DNA from: Paenibacillus plantarum
Lineage (GTDB): Bacteria; Bacillota; Bacilli; Paenibacillales; NBRC-103111
Reading direction: 5' to 3'
NCBI RefSeq assembly: GCF_013141695.1
Contig: NZ_WHNY01000045.1
Coordinates: 52,892-116,891 of the forward strand
Length of the DNA stretch: 64,000 bases
The translations under genes were made by a program, and so were the position numbers. The notes under the pieces are model-generated. The model searched no databases. It worked only from the letters and a program-made list of their open reading frames with translations, and had not been told where the DNA came from. Positions 45,978-54,729 of the stretch are shown here, in pieces (the first letter of the stretch is position 1; the number at the start of each line of letters is the position of its first letter).

Positions 45978-47471
45978 ATGCCTGCAACGATTGAAACTTA
46001 CTCCGTGCCGTCAATTTACGCGGAATCAATGTATTATTCAGTGAAGGCGGATCATATCGGAATACCGGTAATCTCTTTTCTGACGGATCGCGATTATGAT
46101 TACGCTCATTTCTCTTTTTCCGGTTCAACGACCATAACCATCACGGCGTGCGAGCCGATCGATACCTATTCAATAAGTCCGTTAGCTTTTGAGATTCAAG
46201 GCAAGGTAGTGGGAAACAAGCTGACCTTCGACCTCCAGGAGTCCCGATATCTTATTGTAAAAATCAACCAATTGAAGGAGCTCGTCCTCATCGCAGATCC
46301 CCTTGTAGTGAGCGCTCCACCTTCAACTGGCGATGGCATCTATCATGTGGTTGCTGATTATAGCGCTGATCACACGGGGACAACAATGGCTACTTCCGCG
46401 ATTCAAGCAGCCATTAATGCTGCAAACGCAGCTGGCGGAGGAATTGTGTATGTTCCCGAAGGCGTATTCCTGATCGGTAATTTGATCCTGAAAAGCCATG
46501 TCACCCTCTATCTACAAGGTGGAGCTGTGCTTAGAGCATCAGACTATAAAGAGGATTACACGGTTGATTTTCATAAGGATAGTCTTGATATGGACGGAAC
46601 CTGGCTCATCCAAACAGAACCCTATTCCACCAACATTGTCATTACAGGGAGAGGGACGATCGATGGAAATGGTTCCTGGTTGAGAGCGAATCAACGCTTT
46701 ATTAGTAATTTAATTGTCCCTTTGCAGACCTCCAATTTTACAATCGATGGCATTATCGGTCGTGATGCTGGTCTGTGGGCGCTAATTCCCACTCGCTCCA
46801 ATCATGTGAAGATTACGAACTACAAGGGCTTCCAATCGTTGGTCGATTATGAGGATGACGCCATTGATATCGTAGAGTCACAGCATGTGCAAGTTACCCA
46901 TACCATTGCCATTTCAGAGGATGACCCGTTCTCCACCAAAACCTGGAATGAAGCAACGGATATTGCCCGAAATTGGCCGGGCTCGCCGCAAATGCTTGAG
47001 AATGTGACGTTCGATGATTGTATCGCATGGACCTGCTGTGCGGCTTTTAAAGTAGGGATGGGGGTAGAACAAGCGCAACGGAATGTCGCTTTTACCAATA
47101 GTTACGTCTATCAAGCTAGCCGTGCATTAGCGATCCACCACCGCTTTGGTACATCTACCGCGGATAATATCACCTTTGAGAACATCGATATTGAGCAAGT
47201 CATTTATACAAGAAATGGCCCTTATTGGCTGCAGCTGGAAATCGAGGAGAGTGGAAGAGGGATTGGACCCGTCACCCATGTGCTCCTCAAAAATATTAAG
47301 GTGCGTGATCAAGGCCGACTCCCGTCCATAATACGTGGAACAGAACCTTTCTTAATTGAAGGGGTTACCTTTGATCAGATCTATATGCTGGGCAGCACGA
47401 AGTCGGCAGCAACTTTGGAAGAGATGAATATACACATTAACGAACTATGCGTATTACAGGATATCCGATAA
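45978..47471 (+). CDS. GH28-like parallel beta-helix glycosidase (cytoplasmic)
   Basis: A 497-residue protein with no signal peptide. A short N-terminal domain (1-110) leads into a right-handed beta-helix with AIQAAINAANAAGGGIVYVPEG and GRGTIDGNGSW, as in pectinases of family GH28. The family motif NTDGID is altered to EDDAID (Asp294, Asp297), the DD pair is kept as EDDPF (Asp315, Asp316), but the usual GHG histidine is replaced in FKVGMG. Activity is therefore uncertain and may be on an unusual linkage. AGGAGG precedes ATG 45978; the longer frame from 45885 starts inside the promoter. It is the first gene of the unit under promoter C, 20 bp before a rhamnosidase gene. Confidence 0.8.
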   Translation: MPATIETYSVPSIYAESMYYSVKADHIGIPVISFLTDRDYDYAHFSFSGSTTITITACEPIDTYSISPLAFEIQGKVVGNKLTFDLQESRYLIVKINQLKELVLIADPLVVSAPPSTGDGIYHVVADYSADHTGTTMATSAIQAAINAANAAGGGIVYVPEGVFLIGNLILKSHVTLYLQGGAVLRASDYKEDYTVDFHKDSLDMDGTWLIQTEPYSTNIVITGRGTIDGNGSWLRANQRFISNLIVPLQTSNFTIDGIIGRDAGLWALIPTRSNHVKITNYKGFQSLVDYEDDAIDIVESQHVQVTHTIAISEDDPFSTKTWNEATDIARNWPGSPQMLENVTFDDCIAWTCCAAFKVGMGVEQAQRNVAFTNSYVYQASRALAIHHRFGTSTADNITFENIDIEQVIYTRNGPYWLQLEIEESGRGIGPVTHVLLKNIKVRDQGRLPSIIRGTEPFLIEGVTFDQIYMLGSTKSAATLEEMNIHINELCVLQDIR

Positions 47472-47493
47472 GGAATAAAGGAGAAGAAAATTG

Positions 47494-49767
47494 ATGGAGT
47501 GGCAAGCAAAGTGGATCTGGCATCCAAATGGTGAGAAAGTCAATCAATACCTTGATTTTCGAAAGACTTTCGAGAAGAAGGCGAACGAATTGGCAAATTA
47601 TCAACTCCGTATCTCAGCGAGAACGGAATATGTTTTATGGGTGAATGGTAGGTTTGTCGGAAGAGGTCCGTCTCCTTGCGATATGGAACACCAATATTAT
47701 GACAGCTACGAAATAGCGGATTGGTTAATAGAAGGAATTAACGTCATTGCTGTAACGGTTTACTACTTTGGTGAGAAAGATATCAGGACTCGGCAAATGC
47801 AAGGGAAGGCAGGCTTCCTCCTGCAATTGGAACGGGACGAAAGCCTATTGTTGGCATCTGACGAGAGTTGGCTCGTTCGGACATCACCCCGCTATGGGGT
47901 TAAGACCGAGCGGATCAGTCGTTGGGGAGGTTTCAAAGAAATTTATATAGCTGAGCAAGAAGACGGTTGGGAGCAGCGGCAATATTCAACAGAGAGCTGG
48001 GTTTCTGCTACTAGCTTATCCAGTCCCTATGGCGAGGGGAGCCTGTGGCCACGTCTAATCGAAAGGGAAATTCCAGCCTTGAAATATTGGATCGTTTTGG
48101 CTGAAAGTATTCTGAGGACGGAATCCAATTACGGTTCATTCAAAGATGCGGAAGTGCTACTTGATGAACTGGGCAGAAGACATGCTACTGTGGATGCGTC
48201 AGTTCCGGGAGCAATGCCAAGTGCGGTGATTGATTTTGGGAAAGAGGTTGTAGGTAGGCCTGTTCTCGAGTTGACTGCGCCCCAGGGAGGCGTGTTGCGT
48301 CTTGCATATGGAGAATCACTGGAACTGCAGTACGTAGATACTTTTATCCTAAAGCCGGGACAAAATCATCTGCAACCCTTTGGTCGAAGAGCTTGCCGTT
48401 ATTTACAGCTAACGTTCATGGCGGCACCGGAGACGATTATTATCAACAAGGTACAATTCGAGATGACTGGTTATCCATTTGAGCAGGAAGCGTCATTTTA
48501 TTGTGATGCGCCCATGCTGAATAGGATTTTTTCTATCAGTTCTTACACCACTTTGATGAACAGCCACGACCATCTCGAAGATTGTCCATGGAGAGAAAAG
48601 GCGCTGTGGGTTGTGGACGCAGTTATCATGGGTAAGGTGATTTACAGTCAGTTCGGAGATACAGCGTTGTTGCGTAAATGCTTGCTACAAGGAGCACGAA
48701 TTCAAAATGAGGAAGGCTCTATTCCAGGAACGGGACCGGAGCGAAATCATTTCCTGTTGCCCGATTTTTGTGCATATTGGATATTAGGCGTTTCCGATTT
48801 TTGGAATTATACGGGAGATATTCATTTTGTAGAGACATTATGGCCTTCCATGATGCGCGTACTGGACTGGTACCGTAAACAGAGAGACGATACAGGTCTA
48901 TTCGCAAACGCCACGCGTGAAGGCATGTGGTGCTTTATAGATTGGACGGATCAAATCGATCGACGGGATAAGGTAACGGCAATATCTCTTTTGAATTACA
49001 AAGTGCTTCGTTCCATGAGCCAAATGGCTGAACAGCTTGGAAAAATGACAGAAAGCAAGGAGTTGACTGTGGAAGCAGATGCTTTAAAAGAGGCCATATG
49101 CCAATATTTATGGCTACCGGAAATCCGCTTGTTCTCCGACTGTATGGATGGGAATGAGCTCTCTGGTCATCTCTCCTTGCAAACAAATTTTCTTGCCGTC
49201 TGGTGCGGAGTGATGGAACAAGACGAAGCTCTTCAGTTCATAAATGAGTACTATTTTGGCGGGAAGTTGGCATCTGTTCGAGGTGCATTCTTCCAACATA
49301 TCGTGATTGAGGTGCTACTTCAACTTGGATTGGCCGAGAAAGCAGCTGATATAATTGAAGGGTATTGGGGTGAAATGGTAGATCGAGGGGCTACGACATG
49401 GTGGGAAACGTTTGATTCTGATAGTGCCTTATGTACGATACCAAGCACTTATTTAGGCAACACCCCGACTTATTTGTGGGAAGGGGTCCCGGTTAGTTTG
49501 TGTCATGCTTGGGGAGCCTCACCAGCATACCTGATTCCCCGCATTGTTTTAGGGCTTGATTTGTCCCGTGCCGGTCAAGGCAAATTAGAACTGAGGATAC
49601 CTACTTGGGAGGGAGCGGAGGCTTCAGGTGAATTTCCAACAAAGCATGGAAGCATTAGGATTCGTTTTGAAAGGCGTAACGGAAGGATATCAGGTATTAC
49701 AGAAATCCCGAAAGGTTTTGAAGTAATCAGTCCGGAGGACTATCCCTTGCAAATTCATTTTTATTAA
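47494..49767 (+). CDS. GH78-type alpha-L-rhamnosidase
   Basis: A 757-residue cytoplasmic protein. N-terminal beta domains (about 1-330) show WIWHP and the ARTEYVLWVNGRFVGRGP segment common to GH78 proteins. The alpha/alpha barrel carries the acid-containing motif DCPWREKALWVVDA and the probable base Glu in TTWWETFD. A C-terminal beta domain follows. It probably releases rhamnose or a similar sugar from imported oligosaccharides. The start may be TTG 47491 or ATG 47494; AAAGGAG fits both. The gene follows the GH28-like gene closely and is co-transcribed with it. Confidence 0.85.
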   Translation: MEWQAKWIWHPNGEKVNQYLDFRKTFEKKANELANYQLRISARTEYVLWVNGRFVGRGPSPCDMEHQYYDSYEIADWLIEGINVIAVTVYYFGEKDIRTRQMQGKAGFLLQLERDESLLLASDESWLVRTSPRYGVKTERISRWGGFKEIYIAEQEDGWEQRQYSTESWVSATSLSSPYGEGSLWPRLIEREIPALKYWIVLAESILRTESNYGSFKDAEVLLDELGRRHATVDASVPGAMPSAVIDFGKEVVGRPVLELTAPQGGVLRLAYGESLELQYVDTFILKPGQNHLQPFGRRACRYLQLTFMAAPETIIINKVQFEMTGYPFEQEASFYCDAPMLNRIFSISSYTTLMNSHDHLEDCPWREKALWVVDAVIMGKVIYSQFGDTALLRKCLLQGARIQNEEGSIPGTGPERNHFLLPDFCAYWILGVSDFWNYTGDIHFVETLWPSMMRVLDWYRKQRDDTGLFANATREGMWCFIDWTDQIDRRDKVTAISLLNYKVLRSMSQMAEQLGKMTESKELTVEADALKEAICQYLWLPEIRLFSDCMDGNELSGHLSLQTNFLAVWCGVMEQDEALQFINEYYFGGKLASVRGAFFQHIVIEVLLQLGLAEKAADIIEGYWGEMVDRGATTWWETFDSDSALCTIPSTYLGNTPTYLWEGVPVSLCHAWGASPAYLIPRIVLGLDLSRAGQGKLELRIPTWEGAEASGEFPTKHGSIRIRFERRNGRISGITEIPKGFEVISPEDYPLQIHFY

Positions 49768-49867
49768 TAATAAAGTTAGAGCAAACTTTAATTCAACGGA
49801 TGCGATAACACTTAGCACCCTTGTTTACATTCTAAATCACAATTTAATAAAGGAGGAGGCGCTCGGA

Positions 49868-52288
49868 ATGCGAATACTGCTAACTGACTTACCCTACAAT
49901 GGACAAATAGAGACAAATCAATCCCAAAAGCCGTGGGAACAGACAACGGGTTGGCCATGTCGCTGGGTGACATACAGTGAGGCGGCTAAACCTCCCTATG
50001 TGATTGTTTACCGCTGCACATTCACTTTAAGTGAAGCTATTCGTCTAAGGGTGCACGTCTCTGGCGATGAAAGGTATGAGCTGTTTCTGGATCACGTAAG
50101 GATCGGCCGAGGCAGCGAACGTGGGGACCGCACCAACTGGTTTTATGAGACGTATGAGGTCGAGCTTGCCGCAGGAGAACATCAATGGATTGCACGCTGC
50201 TGGGCGTTAGGCGAACATAAGCCGTGGGCACAGGTCAGCGTACAGCCAGGTATTCTACTTAGTCCGGATGATGAAGCACTCGCACCTCTGATGGGTACAG
50301 GTGTTGCTCATTGGGAAGCGAAGCCGATGCCCGGCTATCATTTTGTACCGTTGCCATCCAGCATCGGTACCGGTGCAAAGCTGGACATTGACGGCGCTTC
50401 TTTCGATTGGGATGCCTTGCAAGGGGGAGGGGACGGATGGCTTCCGGTACAACCTTTGGCGAATGTCTATCATAGCAAGGACAATTATCACTTTTCATCG
50501 GTACAGCGGCTTATGCGACCAGCTACATTGCCAGCGATGCAAGAGAACAGCGTGACGACGATGGGGGTACGTTTTGTAGAGCAAGCCGGTATCCTAGAAT
50601 CAGATGGATTTCCGGTTATCGCGAGTCGCGATTTGATAGAGGAGCATGAGCGTTGGAATGGTTTACTTACCGGGCAACCGATTCACATTCCAGCAAATAC
50701 CCATAGACGAGTCATTATCGATCTAGGGGATTATTATTGTTTCTACCCAGAGCTTGTCGTATCGGGAGGAAATGGTTCTGTCATTCGACTCCATTGGGAG
50801 GAGTCTTTCTATGATGAAGCGGATGGTGGACGCAAGACGAACCGGAATGCTATTGCGGGTAAATGGTTTAGAGGATACGGCGATACGTTCCGTCCAGATG
50901 GCGGGACGGGCAGGAGTTTCGATACGTTGTGGTGGCATGCGGGACGTTATGGCGAGTTGATCGTGGAGACGGGGATCGAGGTGCTGGACTTGAAGGCGTT
51001 TAGGTTGCTGGAAACGAGGTATCCGTTGGAGATGGAAGGTTCAATCGAGAGTAGTGATAAACGCCTAAATCATGTCGTTAAGTCATCGTTTAGGACGCTG
51101 CAAATGTGTGCACACGAAACCTACATGGATTGCCCTTATTGGGAGCAGCTCATGTATGTGGGGGATACACGCATTCAGTCGCTTATTACCTATGTGAGCA
51201 CGCTCGACGATCGATTACCGCGTAAAGCACTGGACATGTTCCGAGTCTCTCGCAACAACCATCTTGGACTTGTGAACTGTGCTTATCCGGATCAAAGCGG
51301 TAAACATATTGCTTCCTTCTCCTTGTGGTGGGTGGCGATGGTCTATGATTATGCCCTGTGGAGAGGTGACCGGGAATGGATTCGTTTTATGATGAGCAGC
51401 GTCCGAGATGAGTTGGATCGGCTCTTGCAAAATCGTGCATCGAATGGGGCTGTAAAGCTGCCTATTTCATGGAACTTCATGGACTGGCAGACTGCGCCGT
51501 CAGATGCATGGAACTCGGGCACACCTCCGCATGGCGCAGATCGCTTGAATGCAGCGTACAATCTCCAGATGATTCATACGTTGGAGCTAGTTGCTAAACT
51601 TGAAGCCTATTTAGGCGAAACAGAGCTGGAGTCACGAGCAAGACGTCTGGCCAAAGAACTAGGCAGCGTCGTCGAGCAGCTGTTTTGGAATGATGAGAGA
51701 GGGCTATTTGCGGACGAAACTTCCCATCAGTATTATTCGGAGCATGCACAAGTGCTTTCTTTATTATGCGAGCCGATTTCGCCTGAATTAAACCGTCGCC
51801 TTGTACCTGGAATACTGAAGACGGCCAACGATTTGATGCGTACTAGCGTGTATTTCGATCACTATACGTTCGATGTGTTAGCGTCTGCCATTCAAATAGA
51901 AGCGCTGCTGGACAGACTCGAGCCTTGGTTCGGCATGGAGGCAAATGGTCTTAAGACGACGCCGGAAATATTCCTAGATTCCACACGTTCGGATTGTCAT
52001 GCTTGGGGTGCTCATCCGGTTTACCATCTCTACACCAATTTGCTTGGCATTCGCCCGGCATCGATGGGTTTTGCTTCGGTCGTGATTCGTCCACAGCTAG
52101 GGTCTTTAACAAGACTGCACGGTAAGCTTCCGCACCCGAATGGTTTTATCGAAGTAAACGTGGCGTGTCGGGGCAGCCAATGGCACGTCGAAGTTACAGT
52201 GCCCCAGGGTTTGCCTGGTAGTTTGGTTTGGGGCCAAGAAAGCTATCCCTTACATGAGGGGCAGAATGAATTTGAATTTTCCAGATAA
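49868..52288 (+). CDS. GH78-type alpha-L-rhamnosidase (second)
   Basis: An 806-residue cytoplasmic protein of the GH78 kind, distant from its neighbour. N-terminal beta-sandwich domains include LRVHVSGDERYELFLD. The barrel begins near residue 385 with LNHVVKSSFRTLQ and the acid motif ETYMDCPYWEQLMYVGDTR. Near the C-terminus TTPEIFLDSTRSDCHAWGAHPVYH matches the region that holds the base in GH78, although the usual WE is not present. The ATG has AAGGAGGAGG upstream. A 100-bp gap separates it from the preceding gene, with a small hairpin at 49771-49790, so it may be read through from promoter C. Regulon promoter D begins six bases after its stop. Confidence 0.82.
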   Translation: MRILLTDLPYNGQIETNQSQKPWEQTTGWPCRWVTYSEAAKPPYVIVYRCTFTLSEAIRLRVHVSGDERYELFLDHVRIGRGSERGDRTNWFYETYEVELAAGEHQWIARCWALGEHKPWAQVSVQPGILLSPDDEALAPLMGTGVAHWEAKPMPGYHFVPLPSSIGTGAKLDIDGASFDWDALQGGGDGWLPVQPLANVYHSKDNYHFSSVQRLMRPATLPAMQENSVTTMGVRFVEQAGILESDGFPVIASRDLIEEHERWNGLLTGQPIHIPANTHRRVIIDLGDYYCFYPELVVSGGNGSVIRLHWEESFYDEADGGRKTNRNAIAGKWFRGYGDTFRPDGGTGRSFDTLWWHAGRYGELIVETGIEVLDLKAFRLLETRYPLEMEGSIESSDKRLNHVVKSSFRTLQMCAHETYMDCPYWEQLMYVGDTRIQSLITYVSTLDDRLPRKALDMFRVSRNNHLGLVNCAYPDQSGKHIASFSLWWVAMVYDYALWRGDREWIRFMMSSVRDELDRLLQNRASNGAVKLPISWNFMDWQTAPSDAWNSGTPPHGADRLNAAYNLQMIHTLELVAKLEAYLGETELESRARRLAKELGSVVEQLFWNDERGLFADETSHQYYSEHAQVLSLLCEPISPELNRRLVPGILKTANDLMRTSVYFDHYTFDVLASAIQIEALLDRLEPWFGMEANGLKTTPEIFLDSTRSDCHAWGAHPVYHLYTNLLGIRPASMGFASVVIRPQLGSLTRLHGKLPHPNGFIEVNVACRGSQWHVEVTVPQGLPGSLVWGQESYPLHEGQNEFEFSR

Positions 52289-52293
52289 ATACA

Positions 52294-52347
52294 TGTTAAC
52301 TCCGCGAAAGGATGTATATTGCTCCTCCGTCGTTTCAAGGATAGAAT
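52294..52347 (+). promoter_or_regulatory. Regulon promoter D (AraC sensor gene)
   Basis: Operator TGTTAA + 5 + CGAAA + 2 + ATGTATATTG at 52294-52321; -35 TTGCTC (52319-52324), 17 bp, -10 TAGAAT (52342-52347). Its position before a regulator gene suggests autoregulation. Confidence 0.8.
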
Positions 52348-52389
52348 GGTAGGATAAACACCTCTTTATCATGAAGGAGAGAGCCCAAC

Positions 52390-54603
52390 TTGAGAAGAAA
52401 TTGGTTCCATCGCTTGCTACTTTCCTATGTTCCTGTGCTTATTCTTATCGTTTGTTTATTCGTATTTATCGGGGTCGTTCAGCTCAATGATCTGTCCCGC
52501 AAAGAAGCCCTGAAATCCAGTGGCGTATATGTCCAAAATATCCAGAACAGCATCGACATGTCGCTGAACTCCATTGAATTAATGATGTTAGAAACAATAA
52601 CGCGTAATATTAACATAACGACGTTCGCTGGGATGCAAAGCGATACTAACTTTTTCATCGAACTTTCCCGGCTGCTTCAGAGCTTAACATCTACCAATCC
52701 ATGGATTGATTCTGCCTACTTGTATCGGGTAGGTGATGGGACGGTTATTAGTGATAAAACAAAGCTGAATGTCGAGCAATTTGGAGATAAAACATTCATT
52801 GAAAATCATATTAATAATCCTGAACTAGATAGCTGGAGTCTGCCTCGTCCCTATCGGACTGTAAAAGACGGGAATCTGGAAGGTACCGTCATTTCTTTGT
52901 CCAGAAGTGTTCCCCTGCAAAGCAAAGGCATCGCTATGCTTGTTATTAATGTGAAAATCAGCGGCATTCAAGAGTTTCTAAGCAAATACGGCATATCTGA
53001 AGTGAATCAGATTGCACTCAAAGATAGTCAAGGCCAGATGATTTTTGAGCAAAATGGCAAGGATCCGAAGGTTGATGATATCACGATCATTTCCAACTAC
53101 ACTGGTTGGACCTATACGAGCTCGTTGAAGAAGGAAGAGCTGGGTAATATTTTTAACTATATGAAGAGTGACTGGTTTATTGTTGGGTTCTTGGGACTGC
53201 TGCTAGCCATTGGCTGGATTGTGTATATTACCCGTAAAAACTATAAGCCAATTGAAACGATTATGTCGCGAATCGAGAAATATAATCAGGTGCATAAAGA
53301 ACATCCGATACAAGGACCGACGGTCGATGAACTGAGTTACATTGATTACACGCTCAGCAGCATCATTGAGGTTAGTCAGGAGTATCAGAATCAGAGTCTC
53401 GTGAATCAGAAGTATCGACGTATCCAGTTATTCCACGAGATTATTGATGGAAGTCGCCCGCTAGAGCAGGCAGATTGGAACAATGAGATCATGGATCTTG
53501 GCATGAAGCAATTGGGAAGTGCCGCAGTGAGCATCGTCGAAATTGATAAATATACCGAGTTTATTAGTGGGCATTCCCGAGAGGATCAGGGGCTGTTTAA
53601 ATATATTTTGAAAAAAGTAGTCGAAGAATCGGCAGAAGCTTGTGGTCTGCGCATTTGGCAGGAATGGGTCACGAATCATCGGTTGTGTATTATTTTTCTT
53701 GAAGAGCAGCAAGAGATATCACTGGAGTCGACGATGGTGACGCTGACGGATCAAGTCCGTCAATGGATGCAGAACAATTTGAAGCTGACTGTGACATTCG
53801 GTTTGGGCTGTACGGTACACGAAGCTCAAGTGATACATAGGTCCTATGAATCATCGGCACGGGCGCTGGACTATAAGTCTGCGCTTGGCAGCAATCGGGT
53901 GATCGGCCATTGGGAAATCGAGCTATTGTCGCATGATGATCTATATGTTTACTTGCAGTATGTACGGACGATTGCTCAAGCTTTCCGTGTCGGTAACGAT
54001 GGGTGGCAGGAGCAGCTGAAGCTGCTATTTGAGGGTTTACGTCGCCTTTTGCTTCCGAAAGAGGAGATCAGCGGCATTCTCAGTTACATGAACTATTATT
54101 TCTATCGGGAAATGATGGAGCTGCCTCCTGAGTATCAAGAACTATGGAATCGGGAGTTCCGCACACCATGGGATGAGAATATGGAGACACTTGAAACGCT
54201 GGATGAGTTGGAATCTTTTTATCTGATAACGATTACGTCCTGTGCACAGCAAATGGAAGAAATTCGCGTCAGCAAAGGCAATCACGGTGTGGTGCAAAAA
54301 GTAAGGGACTACATCGAGGCCAACTTCAGTGATCCCGATCTATCTTTATCGAGCCTAAGCGAACAATTTAATATGAATTCGTCCAGCCTAAGCACCATTT
54401 TTAAAGAGGATTTCGGTGAGAAGTTCGTTGTCTACCTCTGCCAAATACGGATGGAGCATGCCAAGGAATTGCTAAGAACGACACCTCTGCCGATCCAAGA
54501 AATTTCGGAACGCGTAGGGTATTTACATCAGATGTCGTTCATTCGTGCTTTTAAGAAAATGATTGGCACAACGCCAGGGGATTACCGCAAGGTTCACCAA
54601 TAG
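52390..54603 (+). CDS. Membrane sensor-regulator with AraC-type DNA-binding domain
   Basis: A 737-residue protein. One transmembrane helix lies at about 9-30, an extracellular sensor at about 35-255, and a second helix at about 258-278. A long cytoplasmic linker leads to the C-terminal AraC helix-turn-helix at about 635-735, with LSSLSEQFNMNSSSLSTIFKE and SERVGYLHQMSFIRAFKKMIGTTP. The start is TTG with AAGGAGAG upstream. Its own promoter has a copy of the five-fold operator, and it lies among the genes that carry the other copies, so it is the best candidate for the regulon's activator (inference). It has the same plan as the regulator at 18493. Confidence 0.92.
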   Translation: MRRNWFHRLLLSYVPVLILIVCLFVFIGVVQLNDLSRKEALKSSGVYVQNIQNSIDMSLNSIELMMLETITRNINITTFAGMQSDTNFFIELSRLLQSLTSTNPWIDSAYLYRVGDGTVISDKTKLNVEQFGDKTFIENHINNPELDSWSLPRPYRTVKDGNLEGTVISLSRSVPLQSKGIAMLVINVKISGIQEFLSKYGISEVNQIALKDSQGQMIFEQNGKDPKVDDITIISNYTGWTYTSSLKKEELGNIFNYMKSDWFIVGFLGLLLAIGWIVYITRKNYKPIETIMSRIEKYNQVHKEHPIQGPTVDELSYIDYTLSSIIEVSQEYQNQSLVNQKYRRIQLFHEIIDGSRPLEQADWNNEIMDLGMKQLGSAAVSIVEIDKYTEFISGHSREDQGLFKYILKKVVEESAEACGLRIWQEWVTNHRLCIIFLEEQQEISLESTMVTLTDQVRQWMQNNLKLTVTFGLGCTVHEAQVIHRSYESSARALDYKSALGSNRVIGHWEIELLSHDDLYVYLQYVRTIAQAFRVGNDGWQEQLKLLFEGLRRLLLPKEEISGILSYMNYYFYREMMELPPEYQELWNREFRTPWDENMETLETLDELESFYLITITSCAQQMEEIRVSKGNHGVVQKVRDYIEANFSDPDLSLSSLSEQFNMNSSSLSTIFKEDFGEKFVVYLCQIRMEHAKELLRTTPLPIQEISERVGYLHQMSFIRAFKKMIGTTPGDYRKVHQ

Positions 54604-54621
54604 CAATAGATTCGTCATGCA

Positions 54622-54675
54622 TGTTAATTAGGCAAAGAAATGTAGATTGAAGAGAACCTCCGAAGTAGGTAAAGT
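54622..54675 (+). promoter_or_regulatory. Regulon promoter E (large glycosidase)
   Basis: Operator TGTTAA + 5 + CAAAG + 2 + ATGTAGATTG at 54622-54649; -35 TTGAAG (54647-54652), 17 bp, -10 TAAAGT (54670-54675). The start codon is at 54730. Confidence 0.78.
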
Positions 54676-54729
54676 GAGTGAAAGTGACCTGATGTTGCCT
54701 TTCACCTACAACTACTTTCGGAGGTTTTT
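54655..54729 (+). terminator. Terminator-like hairpin overlapping promoter E and a ribosome binding site
   Basis: AACCTCCGAAGTAG (54655-54668) pairs with CTACTTTCGGAGGTT (54712-54726, one bulge), followed by five Ts ending just before the ATG at 54730. The right arm contains the CGGAGG ribosome binding site. The left arm lies between the -35 and -10 of promoter E, so only read-through RNA from the AraC gene holds both arms. An inner stem GTGAAAG/CTTTCAC (54678-54684, 54699-54705) extends it. Confidence 0.75.
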
